Assembly (NCBI GenBank): GCA_951230915.1 | Contig: OX579635.1 | Coordinates: 22,320,001 to 22,384,000, forward strand | Direction of reading: 5' to 3' | DNA length: 64,000 nt | From: Antitrichia curtipendula | Lineage: Eukaryota > Streptophyta > Bryopsida > Hypnales > Leucodontaceae | Shown here: positions 1 through 13,170 of the stretch, piece after piece | How positions within the stretch are numbered: position 1 is the stretch's first letter | Layout: each line of letters begins with the position of its first letter | Position numbers and translations under genes: made by a program | Notes under the pieces: generated by a model | Seen by the model: only the letters and a program-made list of their open reading frames with translations | The model's database searches: none | Told to the model about the DNA's origin: nothing

Positions 1-86
1 AGCTACGTCCAGTAACCGCTATCATCCAATGCGAGAGGAGTGTAAAAAACGGCGAGATGAGTAGAAACCCAAGAGGGTGAGAAACC

Positions 87-2987
87 CTAGCCAAGAGAAA
101 ACGAAGACAAAGCGGGACTGGGAGGGAGAGGGGGGTATGGGAGCGTGGAGACACGGAGGAGAGAGAAGATGATCACCATGGCAGCGTCGTCAAGCTCGCC
201 ATCCTCGAGGTCAGGCTTAGGACGCAACGATTTATGCTTAGGGGGATCATCTACGACGACGAAGAAAACGGGGACGACAGGAGGTTGTTTTACATCAACC
301 ACTCCATCCGCTTTCGCTTCAGCGTTGAAATGCGCAACACTATCTTTGGACGGTTTGGAGGGAAGAGGAGGAGGGGGGGCTTGGGCTTCGTCGTCTGCCG
401 CAGAGGCTTCCTCGTCGCCGGATTCGAAACCATAGTCGGAGCCCTCAAAGTCCACAAGCTCCTCGTCCTTGACATCATAGTCGCCATCTACCGCGGGGCC
501 AGTATCCATGGTCTCATCCGCGGCTCGCGACTCAGCTTCTTTATTGCGTAGCGCTTTCTCCGTCTCCTCTGGATCCATGGTCTCATCCATTGGGACCCAA
601 TCATCTTCCAGCCGCACCTCCTCCTCCTACAAGATATATTTACAATGTTAAGCAGCACACGGAAATAAAGAGTCCCTAGTCTACTCACAGCAGTATCAGA
701 AAAACACTTCTGCATGTCAATAACTACAAATTCGGTAAAAAGATGCATTCCCTTAACCTAGATTTCAGAAGTTCAAATGGAAATTTGCAAGACCAAAAAA
801 AAGCATCTAATCACAACTCGCCCTAGTCGTAATAAATATGGGCAATAAAAGCAAACCAGACTCCACGCTAACTGCTGCACGATTAACTTGATTATGCGCG
901 CGAAGATTGGGAACTCGTAACAAAACAGAACACACAAGCCCTACGTCCTAAACGACAACTGTGTAGAGGATCTTGACCCATTCCTTCATGGCTCACAGCC
1001 CATCAGGCTAGGAAGACAGCTTCTACCAATTGATCTTCGTTACACAGAGTCGCACACCAGCCACTACAGCCTTCCGGCTTCCAGCTGGTATGCCGTCTTG
1101 ATTGTGTACGAGTACGGACCTCACTGGACACGAACACCAACGACAGAAGCACTACCCATTTTCCCCTAAGAAGATTAAAAAAGCAGGCATTAGATTGAGG
1201 GAAGTATACAAAACGATAATTCCTTACCTCAGCAGGAGGCTTCAGCTCAGGAGATTGGTCAGGGATCAGATCTGAAAGGCCAGCCGGATCATCGAATGGG
1301 TCCTCCAATATGATGGTGTGCTTTATCCTGTCCCCAAGCCACTCGATCAGTAGCCAAACGTCTCATCCACTTTCTAAACTGCAGGTATCTACCGTCTCTT
1401 AGTTGTTACAACGGACCTTTAACGAGTCAAATCAGTGAAATACAGAATATCTGCTCACGAAAATAGAGAAACAGCTGGTAATCCCCATATCCCTAAACCT
1501 TACCGGATGTTCTTATATGGCCTATTATTGTCGTCCACAAATGCCTCATTAATTCGTGTTAATGCCTCCAAGCCCTTTCCAACCTCTCCGAATACCTGAG
1601 GCGGATCACATGCTACGTTAACCAACAGGAATCACACCATACTAAATGAAGGCAAGCGGAACGAAATCCTATAAACGTGACAACTTCGAAAAAACAAAAG
1701 GGAAGAGGAAAGACTTACAGACCGTATGCTTTTCATCAAGGTCTTCCAGTTCAGCCCTTGTTGTTATATAGAACTGCAAGCCAAAAAAAATTTAAAACAT
1801 CAAGCGCAGACCGATTACAGTTCGAGCACAGTTCTTCATCACAATTTGGGCAACTAAAGTAAATGTTTCGTGGCACTTGCAAATGAATACACCAAACACA
1901 TCATTAGCTCAGGGTATTCAAATGCAGTGAGTGAAAAAACAAATGGCCCACGACAATTATGTCCCAGGAGGTTGTTAGCTACTTTGCAGCTTCCAAGGCG
2001 GACAAAGTTGAAGTTGAAGAATACATATTATTGCGGCCTCCCTAATTACCATGGTCCACAACACATGGTGTGTGTCGCGTCAGGGAACTAGAAAACGGCT
2101 AGAAACTAAATGAAGTGGACAGATTAATATAGAAAACAGAATAAAACTCTGTCAAAAGAGGATAATGAAAGGGAAGAAGGAGAGGCATCCACCTGCGATG
2201 CATTTGCATTTTCACCGGCGCTGGCCATGGCCACAATGCCCACTTTGTCATGCTTAAGAGTAGGGTGAATCTCATCATCAAAAAACCGGGCCTCGTCCCC
2301 ATACAATAATCTGCAATGCACACATCGAGCATCCACCCAAACCTCAATCAATACAAGAACTACTCAGAACCCAAAAACCCTGCAGGAACAAAAATTGGTC
2401 ACACAATGGCATCGACTACAATGTACTCGAAATCAACTTACGAAAAATAGGAGTCATCTAAATACCTACCAAACATCTGAAAACCTAATTCAAGTTTTAA
2501 ATACTAAAGCAATTTTCTCTCAAAACTGCCACCAATTCTTCAGCAAGCATGAGCTGGGACCTCCCAGGCCGCCAACGCTAATTGCGACTGCCCAACACGA
2601 TCAAATTATTTCCAACTTGCGATCAACTTGCGCCCCAAACTCACTTGTAAACGGAGTCACCGCCCTTTCCTGTGGCTGTCGGGTCGCCCGTCTGCACGAT
2701 GAAGTCTTTCTGGACCGAGTGGAATAAGCAGTTATTGTAATACTTGATCCTGCGCGTATCACCAAACGCAATTCAAAGCAAGCTCCAATTTCCACGCCTT
2801 AAAACCTCATTTCTTTCCGTTCACAGTGCAGATTAGCGGGATTCAGGCTGGACACGAGCGACAGGATGGTGGTGGTTAATACAACATACTTGCAAAGCTT
2901 GAGGAAGTTTTTGGTCGCCAGAGGGCATTGATCGGTGAAGAGGTCGATGACTAGCTCACCCATGCTGGTAACCAGCATGACCGCCAT
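87..2987 (-). CDS. CYP59-like: CYP59/PPIL4-type peptidyl-prolyl isomerase, 7 exons, RRM part not seen
   Basis: Exons on the minus strand: 2987-2890, 2749-2645, 2310-2193, 1773-1723, 1595-1504, 1327-1228, 626-87. The phases join without a break to give 367 residues. The start at 2987 ([17 protein letters not shown]) aligns with the usual CYP59 N-terminus. Residues 1-165 are a cyclophilin domain, with motifs [36 protein letters not shown] and [18 protein letters not shown]. The linker [20 protein letters not shown] then [13 protein letters not shown] is typical of CYP59. The catalytic arginine of cyclophilin A appears replaced by serine (FHSVQKDF), and the active-site tryptophan is absent; similar changes are usual in this subfamily. 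Family members bind RNA and RNA polymerase II CTD in the nucleus through an RRM and zinc knuckle after the linker. Here an acidic, then proline-rich tail follows and reaches a TAG at 89-87. Either the gene is shortened or a donor near 162 leads to RRM exons beyond position 1. The exon 4 donor (GTCTGT) is weak but keeps HTVFGE intact. Confidence 0.8.
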
Positions 2988-3114
2988 AGCTACTGCTCCA
3001 AACTTCCACACTCCTTCGCAGTCAACAAAACCAAACGAAAAACAAAAAACCCCAAAGAGAAGCTGGGAATTGCGCAGCGAAGAGGAAGTTCTCTGAGAGC
3101 TAGGGCAGCCAACA

Positions 3115-3142
3115 TGACGACGACGACGACGACGACGACGAA
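3115..3142 (-). repeat. (CGT)n trinucleotide tract in the cyclophilin 5' leader
   Basis: About nine uninterrupted trinucleotide units lie upstream of the chosen ATG at 2987. An upstream in-frame reading gives a run of arginines with no family similarity, so this is read as 5' untranslated leader, not protein. Confidence 0.7.
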
Positions 3143-3476
3143 GAAGGGTCTCGTTGTTGTCAGCCAGTTCCATGTCAGCTCAAAGAGCAGAAAGAGCTCC
3201 AACCTTAATTAGGACGGAGCCTATGACCGTGTAGTCAAACTTGGAAGTCCTTCACGCTATATCCTCCATTTCTTCACTATTTATGAGTGGATTATTTTGG
3301 TTTTATTTTCCAGAGATGAATTGACATGTTAGATATTTATCCTTAACTTTTTTGGTAATTTGTAAAAATCTTAAATTACCATGAATTTTTAAAGAAACAA
3401 GATTTGTGGGTCCTAGAAAATCTCCCTCGAAAACAATCTTATATGTTTAAAATTTATAGCATAGGTAAAAAATCAA

Positions 3477-4237
3477 CCCCTAAAGTCCCATTTTCCCTTT
3501 AGGGGACTAAATGGATTTTGGATAGGTTCCTATGGTTTCAACATTTGTAGTGTTTGTTTTTTTTAATTTTCTTTTGAAGATAGAAAAACATATTAGCTTT
3601 CCAAAAATATATATATATTTTGTTTTAATCAAATCTTGGGAACAAAAGTTATGGCACAAAAATTTCTTTTTTTAGTTGGATGGGCACAAAAAAAAAATTA
3701 AAAATTAAAAATTTTAAAATTAAATTCTTTTTTTTGTATAAATTATATTTTTTTTGTACATGGGAAGGATAAGAACTCTTGCTAGAACAACCTCACCGTT
3801 GAGATTAGTGTGTTTCAATTCCATTTTAGAGCTATTAACAATTTAGATTTTCCTTCAATCTTGATCCTACCTCATTTTAACAATTTTTTAATGAGTGAAA
3901 ATTGATTGTGTATTTTTTGGAATTTTTTTTTCCTAGACCTTCAATTCAATTCTTTATCATATAAAACTAGGAATTCTAAATCAGTGGAGTAAAAATTAAA
4001 AGTTATGAAGGTTCAAAGCCAAAAAATGTAATTGAAAAGGTGGGAAAAAACAACATATTTCCTTTACTTTAAATGTAAATATCTTGCAATCTACACAATC
4101 AAAGTTTGTAAAATGTCTTCCACACATTTTTATATTAGCCTAATACAAGATCCTACAGTTAGATATGCGGGAAAAAAAAATTTACTTTTTTTTGCTCTTC
4201 GTTATAGAAATGACAATTTGGAGTATTTTTTATGGGC
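3477..4237. repeat. TTAA-family repeat, copy H (degenerate)
   Basis: The left end matches copy D (23888) in sequence order: CCCCTAAAGT, a short inverted CCCTTTAGGGG, then ATGGATTTTGG. The right side also follows D (agtattttttatgggcc). The TTAA is degraded to TCAA on the left and lost on the right. It is AT-rich with no coding potential. Confidence 0.55.
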
Positions 4238-7200
4238 CCCTTCCAAAAACGCCAACGCTCCCAATGTAAGGAACTTCCGCGGCGCGACAGGGAACGCCAG
4301 GGAACTCAACGGAACTCCGGGGAACACCATGTAACAGTGCAGTAATTATTCGATTGTGAAAGCTCTCCTCTCGTAACAGTTCTGGTGAAACCTTCACGAA
4401 GCAAGTTTGAGACAATATGGTTGCTTTTCATTGTCTTTTCTGCAACTTCGGATTATCACAAGTAATTGCATGTGATTAGAAACTGAGCGTACGTAATTAA
4501 AACGCAGTTTCGGTTGAAAGAAGAGCTTTCGTCCCCTTTGAAATTCGCAATTGCTATTGTGTAGGATGTTGAAGAAGCGAGCACCATATGTTCAGAACCT
4601 AAAGATTTTTAAAGTTTAAACCTCTAAAGTTTGAAGGCCTCTTCTCCATAAAAAAAAATGAAAAAAACTCATATCAAATACAAATCATGTTCAAAAATCT
4701 AAAATTTTCAGAATAGAAGTACACTATAGGGTACAGAATTTTTTGTGTCATTCCATATTTAAAAACTTGCTTATAGATACTCGAATTCAAACTTCAGTAG
4801 AATGCTTAATTTAAGGAATTTTCCAAAACTTCCTTGTGGAGTAGAAACTGAACTTTAGAAGCTTCATTTTGTTAGTTTTTTTTTAAAAGCAAAAGAAACT
4901 ATTTTGATTGTTGAAATCAAGTTTTAAAAACCTCTAAATAATGTACCATTTTGGTTGTACCATTGCTTTGAGGTTTTACAAACTTTCTTTGGTAAAATTT
5001 TTAGTAATTTCATCCTTTGCAAAAAAGATAATTTATCATCAAAGATTATCTCTAAAAGAAAATTGTTTCATTTTTTATTGATTTCTCATCCCCCAAACCT
5101 GTTGATTCCCGCCTCATTGTAGCAGGATACGAACAACTCCACCTGAATGACACTCATATTGAAAATAAAGAAACAATTGCATTGTATAGATGAAATGTGC
5201 ACAAGTAATTCCTATGATTTTATGACTATGTTTTATTAAAATCCACTCAAAACTACCATTTTTTATACAAAGTAATTTTTTTTTATTCAATTATTTATAT
5301 AACTAAAGGATCTTAAACCAGACAAGTATAGAAATGTGTGGATGAAATTTCAAGAATTTTGACCCCATAGATTGCAATAGTTTAGCATTTAAAGTGAAAA
5401 GACACCCTTTTCTTTCTCCTTGCCATACTGAATTCTTAAAATTTGAAACTTCAAAACTTTAATAATTGCAACACTAAGTTTTGAGGTTTATTTCTTAAAG
5501 ACCAAGGGATGGTTTAGATTTTCAAAATTGTGAAGATGTACTATCCAATGCAACTTAGAATGATAATATAATGACAAATTATAACAAATGTTTTTAAATA
5601 TGATCTACATATTATATCCATATAAATCATTGCTATACTATCTAGTATTTTTCAAGAAAAATTGAAACCAGAACTTTTAAAATCTTTCTAAAATAGAGTA
5701 CAAATTGAATATTTGTAATTTTTATAAGAATTTTTTTAAAGTTCAAAATGATGTGTTCTAATTATGGTGTATTTTTTATGATTTTTATTTTATTAATTTA
5801 TTCAAATTGTTTCTAAAGGGTCATTTTTTTAACTTAAAAGTTTGTTTTTGAAGTCAAACATACTCATATACTTTAAACTATAGGGGATTTGCAAGAATAT
5901 TTTTGAAAATCTAAGTCACAAAAAAGTGAGAAAAATAACACAATAATCTACAAATATTTAAAGGATGAAAAAATGAAGATTATGTATGCTTGGGATACAT
6001 TTGCATTCATCTGTGTCCAAAATTTGAGCACATGGTTCATTAAAGGGTCAAATCTTTATAGTGGGAATTGTACAAAAAATGATCTATGGAAAATAATTCA
6101 AAAAGAATAAAAATAAGTTTCATTCTTTAGGATTTAAACTTCAAATAGATTTGAATTTCAAAATGATTTTTAAAACTCTTAGAAAACTAATTACTCATAG
6201 ATTAGTAAAGTTGTAATTAATGAATTACTAATTTTATAAATTTTGAGTCTTCAAAAATATTTTGGTTATTAATTTAAAACTTAAGAACTTGCAATTTGAA
6301 AATATCAAAGAAAATATTTGAAATAGTAATTTATAAAATTTTATTTGGAATTTGTAAGTTTGGAATTTTAAAATTTTAAATGCTTCAAATTTTTATATTT
6401 TTAATAAAATTAATTTAAAATCTAATTACTAATTTTGTATTGTTGACTTTTTTAATTGTATATTTTATCTATGTTGTCTATTAAAGGTTATAAAATATTA
6501 TATAAAATATAAATTTATTTAAAAAAAATTATTTTGACCTTGAATCTTTAAAATTTGTATTTAAAAGTTTGACTTCTTGACCTAGGGTCTTATTTTGTAA
6601 TTTTGTGATCTAGTCTTTGATTTATTTTGTAGTTTGTCTTTTGTAATCTATCTTATTCAAGCAAGTATACAAGGTCAAGTGCCCATTAACCTATTTAGTA
6701 GTAGATGAAAGAGCATGAGAAAGGGCAAATATAACAATCAAGGCGCATTCAAATATTTTTAAGTAATCATGGAATCTCAATGGTATCACTGTAAAAAAAT
6801 GTCTTGCACCCTCTAATTGAAATAAACTTGATAACATCTCAAACATTAATAAATGGATCTTATCTAGGTGTAAGTCTACAATACATTTTAAGAGAAGATT
6901 GTCACTTGAATCAAATAAATAATGAAAGTTTGATAATTGGACAAATTTTTGAAAACATAAAAAAAACATCCAATTGGCCAAAGCCTTAAATAGAGGCAAT
7001 GGATTTTGATTACAAATTTAATTTATGACATGAATAGTGAATTAAATATCTTTTTTATATTTTATAATTATTGAATACAAAGTCAAATATCCGTCTACAT
7101 TCTAAATTTATTTTTATAGTCATCATAAATGATATTAAGCATGGCAAAATTAATTGTTGGAAGTTACACTAGTCAACACATGGTAACCACTAGCACATAG

Positions 7201-9056
7201 TGAATCAAATTTTCTCTTACAATAGAGGCCTAAAATGGCAAAAAGGCAATTTGACGTAACATTAAAAAAATTGTTTAATGCTTGAATTTTTGGGTGATTT
7301 GATAAAATTGTAATACTATAGCTAAGTGCTTAAGGTTTTTTTTAATTTTCTTAATTTAGTGTTTTGTTGTTATTATAAGAATTTCAGATGCCACATTCAA
7401 ATTGTGACGATGGCAAGGGTGCATAAAAAGCCAATAGAATACTCTTTGTAAGGACAAAATGGCTTTATTTAATACAATTTGAACATTTTAGTTACAAATT
7501 GTTGAATTTCAAAGCAATTTAAAAAAAATGAACTAAATAGAATAAAAAGGCAAAAAAATCTTTATAGATAGATACATGTAGGCAATTGTTGTAATTGTGT
7601 TCAATGACACTTACTATATCATATTGTTGGTGTGTATCATTGGATTCTACAAGATATTCTTTAAAGTCTTTGTTATGAATGGATTTATAGATTAAAAGCA
7701 CATAGAGATACTATCAAATAGATCTGGGTAAAGGTATAGTAAATTATTTTGTTTGGCCTGCTTTTATCCTTTGAACTAAAACTAGGAAAGTTTTACAATT
7801 CAGTATTCAAATTATAGAGATTAGAAAAAATGCAAAGACATTGAATTTCTTCATTTGTAGTGCCACCACAATTGTTTCTATTTTCCCAAACTACACAAGG
7901 AACTCAAAAAGTGGCTCTTGAAATGCGCTTTTGAATTTTTGGATTTTTTTTCCACAAATCAAATTTAATTGAAGAGGAATAATTTGAATACAATGGTGGT
8001 GGTGAAGAGAAACTAAAGCCTCAAATTATACATCAATGTTCCCAGTGAATTGTCAATTGATCCATGCAACCGGGATCATCATTTGTCATAAATACAAATG
8101 GGCACATGTACAGGGAAGATAAGACCTAAGGAAGGGTGTTATGGCATAACTATTAAAGTGTAAGAGTAAGAGTCATCATCTTGTTTCAAAAAGGAGACAC
8201 GCCCTTCCGCATCTTCTTCTTACTTATTTCATTTCAATTGTGTTCTCTCAAGTTTAGTAGATCTATAAGGTGTATAGTTCTTAGGACAAAGCCTTTGCAT
8301 AATTTCAAGTGCATGATTTTATGGGGATTCTAAGCTCAAAGAGTTTTATGCATCCAAGGTACTTAATGAGTTTTTTGTTCAATGTTTGTTACAAATGTCT
8401 CAAGTTTGGAGGTAAAAAAGTAGAATTCCTTACGTTTTATTCATCAATGAGTGGTATCTCTATGTTTTGAACATTATATGAGTTGTGATTTATATTGGAG
8501 TTTTTTTTTCTAGTATTATGTTTCATCATCATTTGTTTTAGATATTTCTAGTCATATTCATGATTGTCTACGAATTAGAGGTAGAGAATGTAACTAAGAT
8601 TGCTCGTTTCCTCTCAAATGCTTTTTGTGATTGTTGCATAATGAACACTAAACTATGTTGTGGTGAATAAGCTTTTTTGCATGGTTTGAACTTTGCTTGC
8701 CAATTGTTTAGTACTTCAATTTTTTTGGTTACATGTAAGGATCATTTGGAATTAAAAAAATTAAGTTGTTTTTTGTCTTTAATACTCTAGACTATCATTT
8801 GTATTGCTTTTAGGAATGTTATAATAGTCATTATATGATGAACACTATGTTATTTATGATTAATGAACCTTTTGATTAGGTATAATCCTACACCACTATA
8901 TTCTCAATTGGTTATGGTACATTTTAGAATGGATGTCATTTGGAAAAATGAAGGTTGACGGTTAAGTTCTTTGGTATTTTTATTTGCTAGGGAGTTGGTG
9001 GTTGTATTGTTTTGTGAATATTATTGTTGTTGTTGTAGTTAGAATATTGCATTACT
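4238..9056. other. AT-rich spacer without recognisable genes
   Basis: A small GC-rich patch at 4238-4340 carries several GGAAC words. The rest is very AT-rich with no open frame over about 100 codons and no family I recognise. About 8100-8290 has the look of a retrotransposon leader (CT-rich, then a GTGTTCTCTCAAG stretch), but nothing coding follows it. Confidence 0.5.
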
Positions 9057-9277
9057 CATCAGGAAAGTCAAAGGCATGCCAATATGGTGTCAATATGATG
9101 CATTGAAATGCTATCAAGCTAATTTGGTGCCAACCTCCATGCAAACTTAGTAACAAACCTAGCATGGAGGTTGGCACCAAATTAGCTTGATAGCATGGAG
9201 GTTGGCACCAAATTAGCTTGATAGCATTTCAATGCATCATATTGACACCATATTGGCATGCCCTGACTTTCCTGATG
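9057..9277. repeat. Long near-perfect foldback, about 85-bp arms, one arm partly duplicated
   Basis: The left arm 9057-9142 (catcaggaaagtca ... ccaacctccatgc) is the reverse complement of the right arm up to 9277, with only one indel and one mismatch near the tip. In the right arm a 31-bp block starting gcatggaggttggcacc is present twice in tandem (9162-9192 and from 9193). The loop is about 20 bp. It could be a foldback MITE or a source of double-stranded RNA. Confidence 0.85.
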
Positions 9278-12200
9278 TAGTTGTAGTCAATGGAAGTTGC
9301 GGCCTAGTTTGAGCTTCCTCACCAATAATTCAAGCTATTTATGGCCATTTGTTAAAAAGAAATAATCTTTGAGGCTCATTATTTTCATAAAAGATTGCTA
9401 ACTTTTGGAGATTTTTGTCATTGTTGTGCTTGTGAATAGTGTGTGAGTTTTCATAATCTTGGTTGTGATGTCATCAAAGTTTTTGTGACCTTTTGAGCAC
9501 TTACTACATATTGCTTAGCTATTGTTTGTTTTTTTACTTTCTTGTTGTGTGTTACCAAATAATATTTTCAGAAAAAAATTGATTTTGAATTATATAATAT
9601 TTTTGGCCTTTAAATTAAATGAATAATGTTTTCAAGTCAATAATAATTGAGACTTGTTAGTCTCAATTTAATAGCAAAATACATTTTATTTTCTAAATAA
9701 GCAGTTGCACTTCAAATAATCACCTTATGGTCAATGCTCTTGAAACTTTTGTTTTATCAAATGATTAGTATGCTCTTACAACTTTAGTCCCAAACTTGAA
9801 GCTTGACATGGATTGTAGAAGTTCAATTTATCTTAGTTCTCTCCTAATTGTTGTCTACAATTGAATTAAAGCATTTAAACCCAACGGGTGTGGCAAATTC
9901 TACATTAGTTTTATAACAAAATTTGATATTTATTAAAAATTTACATCTTCAAAGACGAAAAACAAGTAAATTAGGAAATAAAGCCAACAAAATCGTTATC
10001 ATGTTTGTGTGGGTTTAGATCATTGTAACATATTCTATTGTATGAAATAGAAAATTGATAAACAATTGAGATGATAAAGACTTTGTTTTAGGTTAGTTAT
10101 CCTTCAAGCAAGAGGAGTCATCTTTGAAAGGACATCTTGTGTAAATGGAAGGAATAAAGATATATTAAATAATAGAAAAATGTGATTTTTTCACTAGGAG
10201 TTGTTGAGTGGTGTAATTTTTGCAAAAGTAGGTAATGGCTATAGGTTGACTTTGCATATTACTTCAAGAGGCCAAATTTTCTATTGATAGTAATCTAAAG
10301 TCAACATTGATATCTTTTTACGTATTACTAATTATGTGCTTGTTTTCACTATATAACTAGTTTGGGTGCTTGCAATGGATATGCAAAATATGGCAATGCA
10401 AATAAGAAAGAGACTAATTGTAAAGGAATTATTTGGCTGTACCAGTGACAACGTTTTTAAAGACATGCATGGAAGTTCTCTTTTTTGTGACTTATACATC
10501 TCTCAATCTTTGGGGTTATGAAGTGAGCTTCTAAAAGCTTTGAAGGTTCAGGTGATCAATTTGATTTTGGCAAACCAATGATTGAGTGGAAGGATCTTCG
10601 AGTAATTACTTCACTTTTAAATTCCTATGAACATTTCTTTTGTAGCACTTTCAAAACTTTTGTAATCTATTAGAGTTATTCGTAAAGTCATCACTAGTTT
10701 GGTATCCAGTTTTAAACAAGCTCTTATACAAACTGGTGAAAGGAGGTAAAGCAACCCATATGGGATATGTAAATGGTTGGAGTTGTAAGTAACTTGTAAG
10801 AGCTTGGAGGAGCTCAATCTTAAAATAAACCCATATCCTTTGAGAGTTCATAAAAAACAGTGGATTTCATTATAAAAACAACCTCTCCACCCTCCATTCT
10901 CACAAATTGTCAATGTACAATTTCTGTGACAGGAAAACTCAGGTCCAAACTTTTTTAGGCACCATTTCGATGCGAACGAAAGTTTGGTCCCAAGTTTTGT
11001 TAGTTTTGCTAGTGTTGATTGCGCGAGCTTTTTACTTTTTCACCTGCTTTTATACATAAAGCAGGGGTTCAAACCCCAGTTTTACCTCTAAACTCGGGTT
11101 TACTTTACGAATAACTCTATTATGTATAATTTATTAAAGATTTTTTATTCTTCTAATATGTGAAATACACAACTAACAATTAATGTATTGGATACAATAC
11201 ATTAAGGTTGTTGAATACATGCATTGAGGTTGTTGAATCGATTACATTATTTGAATGTTAAAGGCTTTTAGAACCTTTGTATTAACACTTATAATACTTT
11301 TTATCCAAAATATATCATATGCTTTCAACGTGCCATTAGAGGTTTATCATTTGGAACAAATAACATTTTCTAGTGCACAATTTATATTTATAATTTTAAT
11401 ATTAAAATAATATGGATTATATAATTTGTTCAACAAAAAAATAACATAAACCTTTAGCTAGTATGTGAAAACACAATCATAAGTCAAGTTTGAGGGTTGA
11501 AATGAAAATATCAAATTGTTGATTAATTGAGCAATCCTTATTTTTCCAATTTTTTTGCAAGAACCCCCCCCCCAAAAAAAAAATAGACCAACCTTCTCCA
11601 ACAGAAAAATCAAGTGTAGCAAATGTTTGAGAGAAAAGAGGAGAGCAAAGATGCCTCCTCCCTAAATTTGGTGACTGCTTCAACGGAAGTCTCCAATCCC
11701 CCTTTAATTTGTCCAGGTGGAGTATGTCCTATCCCCATCTTGGCATATCCTCGACCCAATATTTTGACAAAAAAAGAAATAACAAAATTTGAGTTCAAGA
11801 TTGAAACTATGTTGAGGTGCTTTATAGGAGAGTCTAATATATACATTCCCAAACATCACCTGATGGGAACTCGAGTAGTAGAAAATTGTATAAGAGGCAT
11901 GAAGAAACGAAGGTACCTATTAGCAACAGCTGTACGGGCACACAATCAAGAGAATTGGTTGGAACCTTGATTGACCAAGAGCTTAGTTATGAAAGATGCA
12001 AAATCCTATCTTTTTACGATTCCTACCTTCTCTATTTGAAATTGAAGACATGGGAGAAAATTAGACTACATTGAACTAGATTTAAATGTGCACTAATGAT
12101 AATCACTTGGCATACAAGGGCTTTGCAGAATCACTTGAGAGGGTCTTTACTTTGGACAATTTGCGCACTACGGTCTACATAGTTGTATCATGCACTTAGG

Positions 12201-13170
12201 GTGCACAACATGCTTGATTTGAATTAGTTTTTTTAACCAAATTTTTGAAACTTGCACTAAAATATCTACCTCCTTTTTGCCATGGCTAATTCATGACTTT
12301 TATAACAAATTTCAAGACAATTTAGAAACACCAAATATATATATGTGCAAAAAAATCCTAAAATATTACAAATAAAAATAATAATATAAAAAAAGTTGCA
12401 CACTAAGATATACAAAGCCCCATCATTTACTAAAGGTGCATAGAAATGTTTGATTTGCTCTAGTATTGCATCAAAATTGCAATGTTGGCAACAAAAACTA
12501 CACTTGCATATCTACCCCTTCTTTTCACAAATAATTCATGACCTTCAACAAAGAATTCAAGATAAACTCACCCTCACAATTTGTATAATATAAATGTTGG
12601 AAAAAAAAAAAATAATATTAAATTTATGTTTTAAACCTTTCAATTTCAATTTAATATTTAATCTTCAAAATTAGATATAAAAATTCAAAAAATTCCTAAA
12701 ATAATATAAACAATTCACTAGGACATAATACTCTTTTGTTAAAAATCTCTAAATTTCAAGTACTGGGAGGTTTAAAAAAATGGTAGTTATGGTACTGAGA
12801 TAGCCTCCAATTCCCCAAAACTATCCTCCACCAGGAGTACAATTGTAAATTTACCATAGGCATTCTTCAATGCTTACAAAAACACCACCTCAAAGTGTAT
12901 TATAATGCAAAACCTTGTGTATCATGGCTTTGCAAATTCCCATATTAATAACTGAAGCCAAAGACAAGACTGGAACTATGGACTAGGTAATGCTCGAGAG
13001 CCAGGAAGCTCGAGAGCATTACAGGACATAATGCCAAGTCTAATAGTTCATTACAAACGTCCGTATCCATATTTTCGCAAATCTGGGTGTAGAAAGAGGG
13101 TTTGCATTATGAGTTATAATGCTTTTCTAACTATCCAATGGAATGGTAACAAATCTGCCTTGAAAACCGG
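9278..13170. other. AT-rich spacer without recognisable genes
   Basis: No supported gene. There is a tRNA T-arm-like word (ggggttcaaacccc) at about 11064-11077, and an open stretch at 11623-11970 whose 115 residues resemble nothing I know. A small hairpin built on gctcgaga words lies at 12987-13022. Confidence 0.5.

Noticed and set aside
2799..3173. Longer cyclophilin N-terminus with a run of arginines
   Set aside because: The run comes from a CGT microsatellite; the family N-terminus begins at the ATG at 2987.
11623..11970. 115-codon frame
   Set aside because: No recognisable domain, atypical composition, and no splice partners.
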